From positions 12,338,001 through 12,402,000 of the forward strand of contig OU612073.1 of NCBI GenBank assembly GCA_914767715.1: a stretch of 64,000 nt of DNA, read 5' to 3'. Below are positions 56,600 through 64,000 of this stretch, piece after piece. The notes under the pieces were generated by a model. The model had not been told where the DNA came from. It ran no database searches and saw only the letters and a list, made by a program, of their open reading frames with translations. A program made the translations under genes and the position numbers. Position 1 is the first letter of the stretch, and each line of letters begins with the position of its first letter. Origin of the DNA: Membranipora membranacea (Eukaryota > Bryozoa > Gymnolaemata > Cheilostomatida > Membraniporidae).

Positions 56600-59500
56600 T
56601 ATTGCTCACTCACCTGGTGAGCGATCAGATTGTGATTTTGGTTTTTAAGTGTTGTGTTATTTGTAATTTGTTAAAATTTTAGAATCCCGCTCCAAATGCA
56701 ATGATCTCAGCGCCCTAACTTCATATCTAGATAGGGTGAAAGAAAGAGGGCTTACACGGTTTTCATCAGTAATAATACATCTGGTAAAAAAATCCAAAAC
56801 TAAGAATTGCGGAAAAAAATTCATCCTCAGCCATTCATATTTGTTGAGCCAACCTCAGCTGTTTCAGGGGAAACAAATTTGGTCCATAGTCAAGATATTA
56901 TATATTATGTGCTGAAATGTGAGTTGCTGGCAGTCAATGTAACATTGTGTATACCCTAAGAGAGTTAAGTATTTGCAGCAGGGAAAATTCACAAATAGCT
57001 ATATTTAAAGCAAGCTAACATTTGCTCTCATTTCTTCATATAGACTCCCACCTCCGCTAGAGGAGTAATTTACTGCAAATCATCTTTAGACAACTATCCT
57101 GAATATTATGTAATATCAAGTTTATCGTCCTATTGTATTTAGAGTGATATATGAATATCTCAAAAAACTGAATATTCACACCAGTATATATATATAATAT
57201 GTGGTTTTAGATCAGAAGATGATTTGATGGTATTCAGTAGCTAATAAACCATGACTTCCCGCCAGAAATCGCCAGAAGATTAAACCGTGAGTTACTTCAA
57301 TACCATTGGACCCCACTTTCAATGGTGGGATTACTCTAGTGGAGCAATGTTAGCCCAATAGGAAAAGTTTGCATTTCGAGAAAATGGCTTGAAGTAATAA
57401 AATTATGGCTAGCCAACATTTTCTCAACTCCGTCTCTTGACATTAACTTCCAGTGGGTGACCTCACGCTCAAAGTTTTAAGATACTTGGGTTTTGATGAG
57501 CTCATCGGATGGTTGTGACAGGGTTGTCACATCCAATTCTTAAGAAAGGCACCCAAGTGCCTTCGGAGTTCTCCTCTATTACAAAAACTAAGTGCAGACA
57601 TCGAGTCTGCTGAATAACAATAAAAAAAGCATGGCTGTAAATGCTGTTGGCAAATTCCCACATGATTATAATATAAGTTGTATGTCAATTAAAATATTTT
57701 CACCCCTGCATTTCCGGTTGCTCCAATCCTAGTAAAATCCAAGTAAAACGATGTTGTCTTGTGTTGATGGCTGGAGAGGGAGCAGCTCCAAATATATGCA
57801 AATTAGATTAAAATTTTTCTTGAGGTAGAGAATGTTTTACTTTTTGTCACCATGCTCAGTAAATAACCTAACAAAGAGTCAAGTAGATGTCGAGCACATA
57901 GTGCTTACTTTCCAATCTAGTCAATGCAATGTCACAGTGTATGTTATGTCATTATCCCTATCGTTTTATCCAATTTTTCTGCATTTGGATTCGCTTCTGG
58001 TGTCACCAGTAAAATGGGAGGAACTTGAAATGTAGGCATTTATCACAGAACTTGTAATGGTTCTGGATCAAAGAAAGAAGAAATATGTCTTCATCCAACC
58101 AACTTAACATTATTGATGGCCAACCGCCCAACCAACGCTACTCCATATTGAAAAGTTTCCCCACTCTTGATTGCTAAAATGAATTATTCTGAGCCATGAT
58201 TTTTGCGTCATATTGTTTACTCTGATCTAAACTTCAACAGTGCCTCTGTTAGAAGGGAATTAGGGGGGGTTATTGTATGACACCTGAAGCTTTTGAACAA
58301 ACCATCGGAGTGAGCATTTGCTAATGTTGTTTCACCTTGGGCCTGACACTGAGCTTATATATATTATATCTGCTTTCGCTTTGCATACTTTTGTCTTTTG
58401 TGATAGTATGGTACTTCAAAAAGTGCTGTTTTGATGTGGCCGCGTGGGCCTACATACATCTAATTCGGAGTTTAGTGGACAGTCATAGCTTCATCATATT
58501 CTATAGACGGCATACAATAGATAGCTGTCAGGAGGTCATTTCTCACAGATATACTCATATATGGTGTCCCAAGCTCCGCACATAATTTTTTTCTACAACA
58601 ATCTTACCGTTGTTTTGACTTATCATGACATCATGAAATTTCTACATACAAGATTATTTTTTACAGTTTTACTATTTGGAGGAGTGCACGTAGAATGGGG
58701 ACAGTGACTCAGAAGATATACGACAGAGCATCATACTCAGCAGATTTCTCACACCTTGTCACCCACCACCAATAACTCCAGCTTCAAAGAAGCACACTCT
58801 GCTGATGCTCTCTTTGTTACACTTGGAACTGAAGTTGTGAAGATACCAGGGACAAATACCCCCCCCCCCATCCAAGGTATGTATGGGCTTGAATGATCAC
58901 CAATGCTTATCTATCAATATTTTGGGAGTCACCAGCAAAATTATTATGTCAAACAATGTAATCCTCTGATTCATGATTGTTGCTACATCACTTAGACGCG
59001 TATTATATATATATTTTTTTGTGATGGGTTGCGGTAAATATCGAATATACCAAATATATCAAATTGAGGATACTTTAGCCAGCGACACGTTGACACCCTC
59101 CCCCTAATTTAGCCACAATCGCTCTGAAAGTATGACACGGTGATTGATATACATTTTTCTTCTTTTCAGACTATAATTGAGACTCATGATGGTATAGAGC
59201 GGACACCAGTCATGACACATCAAATATGCACCATAAGCACCTTCTCCGATAGTGAACTGTCACAAAAGTCACACTCTTATATCTGCGCAGCACTATGTTG
59301 TCACTGCACATTGTTGAATCGATAGATCAAAAAGTAGTGCCACATAAACTTTCCCCATATGATAATTGATAGGGATGGGCACATGCTCTCATTTTATCAA
59401 GGTTTCAAGCTGTTCAGTGTTCACATTTGTATTGATATATCAATTGACTTTAGGGAATTTCTTGCGCCTACTGGTATTTTATTATCCTGTTGACAATCGC

Positions 59501-60730
59501 AGGAGTTCTCTAGGGTTGTTGATTGTGAATGCCAATGTTTTGTGGGTTAACATATGCAAGAATAACATCTAAACTTTTTAGTATTTTCTACTGATTCAAT
59601 TCTTTTTTGACAGTTTATTGTTCTCACCTCGTCGATTATTCATAATTTTTCATTCCAATGCTTTGCATCCTATTCAGGTATCAGTGAACTTTAGTTCAAT
59701 GCAGGTATTCCTACTGTGGATTAACATGTATATCAGTTATATCTACAATGAGTACGACTTGTTTTTTAAAATAAACAGCTTGCAATTCATCTCCAAAACA
59801 TGATCAAAAGGTTCATCACTCGACAAATAGGCTGAGCACTAGGTTCATGTTGATGCACTGATCTTACATCTTGTCATATATCAATACATGATACATTTGG
59901 TTGTCAGTTGTCACTGAACTGTGTGGGTGAGTCCGGTTGAGGTTGGTGAGAGGGTCGGTCTACCTCTGTATGTCCGAAACAAGAAGTGTCATTTGTATAG
60001 CGCACACATACATATTGAGGTTTGATCACAGCAATGAACTCCCTCTTCATTGATCACAGAATGGTTTCTCAAGCATTGTGTTTAGCAATGGCAGGCAAAT
60101 TTACAAGTCGGTTTATCCCTGTGTTAAGCTTCTTATGGCTCATAGAGGGTTGCAGTTAGGTGGGAATCGGTGCTGCTAGTACACATTTTTTGGTTAGTGA
60201 GGTCCAAGACTACTACCCTGGTTAGTAGTTAGTACAAGGCAGTTTAATAATTTTTAGAAATTAGTACAAAGCAGCTTACCAATTGATAGAGGATTAAAGT
60301 ACGATGGCACTGCTTGCATAAACTTTGCTAATATTGAACCCTCCTTGCTATAATCATCACCATGGTAGTATCATTGCTCGTAAAGAGTTAGTTATTTTTT
60401 TATTTCTCATCTAAACAAAATTCCCTGTCCAGTGGTACAAATTATGACTCTGTAAGACCGGTGTGAGAGTATTTGTGTTCAGATATATACAAAATAAGTC
60501 TAGTTGTACACTTTTTTGTGTGTTTCAATACCTCATCAATCATTTCTGTTATTGCTGGGTGGTTAAAGGTTATATAGATAGATCAGGAATCTTGTTTAGA
60601 AGAAGTTTATTTAAACTTTCCTTCTACATCCTCTAGATTTTAAGATATATCAATTTTTACAACCCCTTATCATTTTTAGGAATTTCAACAAGAATAGCTA
60701 ACCAGAGGGATTATATAGATGACACACTAA
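56600..60730. other. no gene recognised
   Basis: AT-rich sequence with many short frames on the plus strand (57832, 58337, 59140, 59366, 59618), none with family features. A C-run occurs near 58860. I see no RNA gene or long repeat. Confidence 0.45.
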
Positions 60731-60734
60731 GGGT

Positions 60735-60870
60735 TAATCTACGCTCCTTGGGATTTTTTAGCGTGGATGGCTTTCATTAGCTGTTTGTTGGCTGAAGACG
60801 TTCTGGGCATGGAGCGCAAGCTCTGAATTTTATGGAATGTGGGTAGAGAGAAGCAAGGGTAAATCAAACC
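60735..60870 (+). repeat. inverted-orientation partner of 62680-62800
   Basis: taatctacgctccttgggat, ggatggct, gctctgaat, atgtgggtagagagaagcaa and gggtaaatc recur on the minus strand at 62680-62800. The pair is about 1.9 kb apart and in opposite orientation. Confidence 0.65.
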
Positions 60871-61203
60871 AAGGAGTAACGGCTTCCCCTGTTACTTCTT
60901 GATCAAACAGACCTATAGTTCAATGACACAATAGAACTCATTTGTACGGAATGTCTGATGGTCACTGTAAATTCTAAATGAATCAATGCAGGCGATAATA
61001 TTAAGCTGAGAGCTTTGAAAGATTATCTGCTACAAGACTGTCCAGGCAATTATTTATCGCTCTAAATCTTAACTGATGTAATGGCCCTACAAGCCCCTAA
61101 CTGGCAACCCAGCCGCCTGTCTAAGCTACCGGTCTCATATATAACAGAATAAATATCAGTGTGGGTATTCCTTTGGCAGGAATTTGTTGAAATGATTGGA
61201 ACA

Positions 61204-61226
61204 AGGAGTAAAAGTACTCCTTGATT
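61204..61226. repeat. small palindrome caaggagta..tactccttg
   Basis: Nine-base arms flank a short centre. It belongs to the same sequence type as the hairpin at 19710-19739. Confidence 0.5.
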
Positions 61227-61862
61227 GGAACTCCAGACTATAGCTGCATTGTGGAAATCCTGTCGTAATGGTCGAAACTTCTAGGAAATGTATTTGGTAG
61301 ACCGCATGGAACTGATGCATTGATGTTGTTTTGCCCGATACTAGCCACATCACTCAATTACATGCAATTGATTGGAAATGAAATGTTAAAAAAATCAAAC
61401 CTTTTTAGTTGAAAATTGTATTAATCTGGAGTAGGTTGGTGAAATCAGTCTTGATATTCATTGATAAACCTTTAGGTTGAAAGAACTTTCAACACAACAA
61501 ACTTTTCAATGCATGCATTCAATGGCTACAATGTACAGTTCAATCTGCCTGATCACTTTCAATGGGATTTGCTTATTGAATTGAACAAGATTCTCAGTGT
61601 CTATTTGCCAATTGTTTACCTTTTACTTGACATCAACATCTTAGCCAAGCAGCTGAGTTCAAGCATAATTGGATGTATTGTTGTTATCCAAGTTGTTTAC
61701 CCGTGAAGTCATAATCAAGATAAGCCAGTCAGAATGTTAATTTTGTTGACATTGGCATTCATAGGCAACCTGCACAGAACTTAAAAGGTACCAGTAGATT
61801 TAAAAATGGTTAACCCTTTGGGTAAACACACAGACTATCGTAATGAGCTAGCAGCAGATTAT

Positions 61863-61914
61863 CAAGAGCTGAGCCAGATACAACCACTGTATGTTGTATC
61901 TGGCTCAGCTCTTG
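61863..61914. repeat. perfect hairpin, 22-bp arms, 8-base loop
   Basis: 61863-61884 is exactly complementary to 61893-61914 (caagagctgagccagatacaac against its mirror), around cactgtat. The size recalls a microRNA precursor, but the perfect match and the lack of an extended lower stem fit a young inverted repeat equally well. Confidence 0.9.
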
Positions 61915-63434
61915 TAGTTGACCAAGTAGCAGAGGAAAATCAATGAAATATGGTTGCAAATACCGGATAATAAGGGCGCAAGAGATTTTTTTGCAAAGCA
62001 ATCTCATTTTTGGCATAGTTACTCTGTACTATGATGAGCTTGAAAGCAGAGTTTGGTGAAATAATTTGATGAAAATATATAATGGAATTTGGTCAACCAT
62101 CTAGTACTTTTCATAAAAGGTTAAAACTTCCCGCCCCCTCACTCTTCTGTCAAAGAATGATCATGATTGTACTTTCACCAAAACAGCCATCATTGTAAAC
62201 ATGTACATTCGCAAAATTAAAAACTCATCGCATTCATTATCAGCAGCAAAAGACAGGAAGTTAGGTCAGCTTACGATGACATCCTGTCTTTCTAATTCTA
62301 CAACTGTGTCATGATGACTTGTTACAAGTGCAATGGAATGTGTGTGTAGGATTAACTACCAGCGACAATTAATTCGATAATTAAAAATGTTGACAAGGAA
62401 TATTGAGGTAATTAAGTCATTATGCCTGTTAAAGGCTAACCTCCCTGCTTGTGGCACACAAGCTGACAGCTTAAAATGTATTACTGTAAACGTTGTTGTC
62501 TTGTCACTAGCCTAACATTTAAATACTATCTGTACTAGTGCCAACACCTGCTAGGGAACTACCATCCAAGAATGAGAGAGAAAAATGCCACAATTGCTTC
62601 CTGTACACCATATAACTGAGATGGCTGGGAATGATAAAGTTTAACATCAAGAGCTCCTTTGTAGACAGGTAATGAATGTATACCAGGTTTACAATAGATT
62701 TACCTTTGCCTCTCTCTACCCACATACCATAGCATTCAGAGCTAAATCCTTGCTCAGAGCCATCCAATCTCGAAAATCCCAAAGAGCGTAGATTAAGACT
62801 ATGCCAATAATCAGTATTAATACTGCATGCTTTGACACCAAGTATGTTTTCTAGCATCAGTCAGCATATTTTCGGTAGTTCTGTGGAGAATATGGCCTCA
62901 TTCGCATATCACTTTTCTCCACTTAGGCATGTAGGGCGATTAATACAAAATAGATCCTCGCTCAACTGGTGAGCGATGTTGTACTTTTTTATTAGTAGCA
63001 AAGTTTTGTGATAATTCTGCTAGCATAATTTAGCTGATGTATTCTATTTATGCAGTTGCTGCCTACATTCTCAGATTGCACAAGATATAGCTTAGGGTAG
63101 GCCTACAGTACAACATAGAAGAGTTGAATATAGGTATTTTGTCGGCTCATCATACTCAATACTAAGAGTTTTCTGTGCTTACAAAAATTGTGAGGAGGAC
63201 AATTCGAATGGAATGCTTTCATTGTAGCAGCTAACTTGCCTGGTCATCTAAATACAAACTCATTGATTACACTGTCAATCCAATTATATAATATTGACTA
63301 GAACTGGGCTAGAACTGTGAAGGATTATACTATAACAATACAATAGCAATAATGAATGTATTTTATTTGGCAGGCAGGGTTAATTATAGTTACAATAATG
63401 TTGCTGGTTGGGTAATGATATATGGGGCATGAAA
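61915..63434. other. no gene recognised
   Basis: The stretch holds the minus-strand repeat partner at 62680-62800. A short ctcgctcaactggtgagcga string near 62959 resembles the flank of the MITE at 56.6 kb. No coding sequence is supported. Confidence 0.4.
62680..62800 (-). repeat. inverted-orientation partner of 60735-60870
   Basis: The minus strand reads LRSLGFSRLDGSEQGFSSEC, then YGMWVERGKGK, and ends at a donor-like AAAG/gtaaat. The plus-strand partner is frame-broken. It may be a paralogous exon pair or a noncoding repeat that happens to be open. Confidence 0.5.
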
Positions 63435-64000
63435 CTCAGTGTATGTCCTGAAAATCTGAGGTCTGTAGCTCAATAATTGCTTATTATGCCAGCTACAAAA
63501 GAAGCTTTCTCTAAAGCATCACAAATCAGTAAAATAATGTGTAGGCACATTTTCTTTTTAGCAGCAGCATGGCTTCGAATGGTCTGACAGCACACATTTT
63601 TATATCATTGGATTGCTCATCTTCTGAGGAACACAGTGGTTATTTTCTTTAGTAAACAAGGAAAATATCTACCAACATATCGTAAGCTTTATGGAAAACA
63701 GTTAAAAAATCATATTAATTGCTGCCCTGCTGCCGGCTTATGTATGAAATTATTCCACTTTCATGGGGGGCAAAGAAATACACAGTTTGTGAGTGTGTCC
63801 TGAAAATCTGAGGTGTGTAGCTCAATATTTTCTTATGCCAGCTACAAACGAAGCTTTTTCTGAAGCATCACAAATCAGTAAAACAATGTGCAGCCAAATT
63901 ATCTTTTGAGCAGCAGCATAACTTCTAAAGGTCTGACAGCACAAATTTTTATATCATTGGATTCCTCATCTCCCGAGGAACATAGTGTTAATTTTTTTAG
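63435..64000 (+). repeat. tandem duplication, about 355-bp period, running to the window edge
   Basis: 63440-63652 and 63795-64000 match closely (tcctgaaaatctgagg, tgtagctcaata, gccagctacaaa, agcatcacaaatcagtaaaa, ggtctgacagcaca, tatatcattggatt). The array may continue beyond the window. No frame is conserved between the copies. Confidence 0.85.

Noticed and set aside
58337-58585. Plus-strand frame with a hydrophobic N terminus, possible membrane protein
   Set aside because: Leu/Tyr-rich composition is expected from AT-rich DNA; there is no supporting splice site, conserved motif or 3' signal.

Overview
The window is nuclear DNA of an invertebrate animal. It is AT-rich, with long introns bounded by ordinary GT...AG sites, many diverged repeats, and gene families typical of marine invertebrates: short-chain 'spongin-type' collagen C4, sushi and NHL modules, an animal CACTA/EnSpm-type protein and an APE-type LINE. 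The phylum cannot be fixed from the sequence alone. All exon models below were built by hand from open frames, splice consensus and intron phase.

Layout. 1-1953: no gene recognised. 1954-7172 (+): multi-exon gene for a CACTA/EnSpm transposase-related protein with a C2H2 zinc finger. 8901-8994 (-): a lone exon paralogous to exon 3 of the collagen gene. 11-13 kb: a 20-bp tandem repeat, a LINE 3'-end fragment and a tRNA-like SINE head. 14188-19023 (+): a complete 8-exon, 389-residue secreted short-chain collagen C4-type gene with a TATA box. 20-31 kb: an accessory region in which modules were duplicated. It holds a decaying minus-strand gene (signal peptide, Gly/Pro-rich stretch, three sushi modules, NHL-like propeller), degenerate copies of its 5' module, and an apparently intact secreted PAN-like/Thr-rich gene at 28206-29282 (+).

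29-38 kb: several copies of an unnamed dispersed repeat, here called R1. One copy is interrupted by a roughly 4.5-kb non-LTR retrotransposon on the minus strand, with intact ORF1 and broken ORF2. 38325-39824 (+): F-box/LRR-like gene. 42555-46074 (-): a complete 6-exon, 294-residue glycine N-methyltransferase-like gene with a MITE in one intron. 46-64 kb: almost no recognisable coding sequence, but many foldback structures, a seven-copy 61-bp minisatellite at 49741-50165, a second copy of the MITE, and a tandem duplication at the right edge.

The most useful points for follow-up are the decay of the sushi-NHL gene next to an intact collagen gene, the duplicated signal-peptide/collagen-like modules, the R1 family, the possibly domesticated CACTA-type gene, and two long near-perfect hairpins (47146-47255 and 61863-61914). 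No operon, CRISPR array or clearly new multi-gene system was found.
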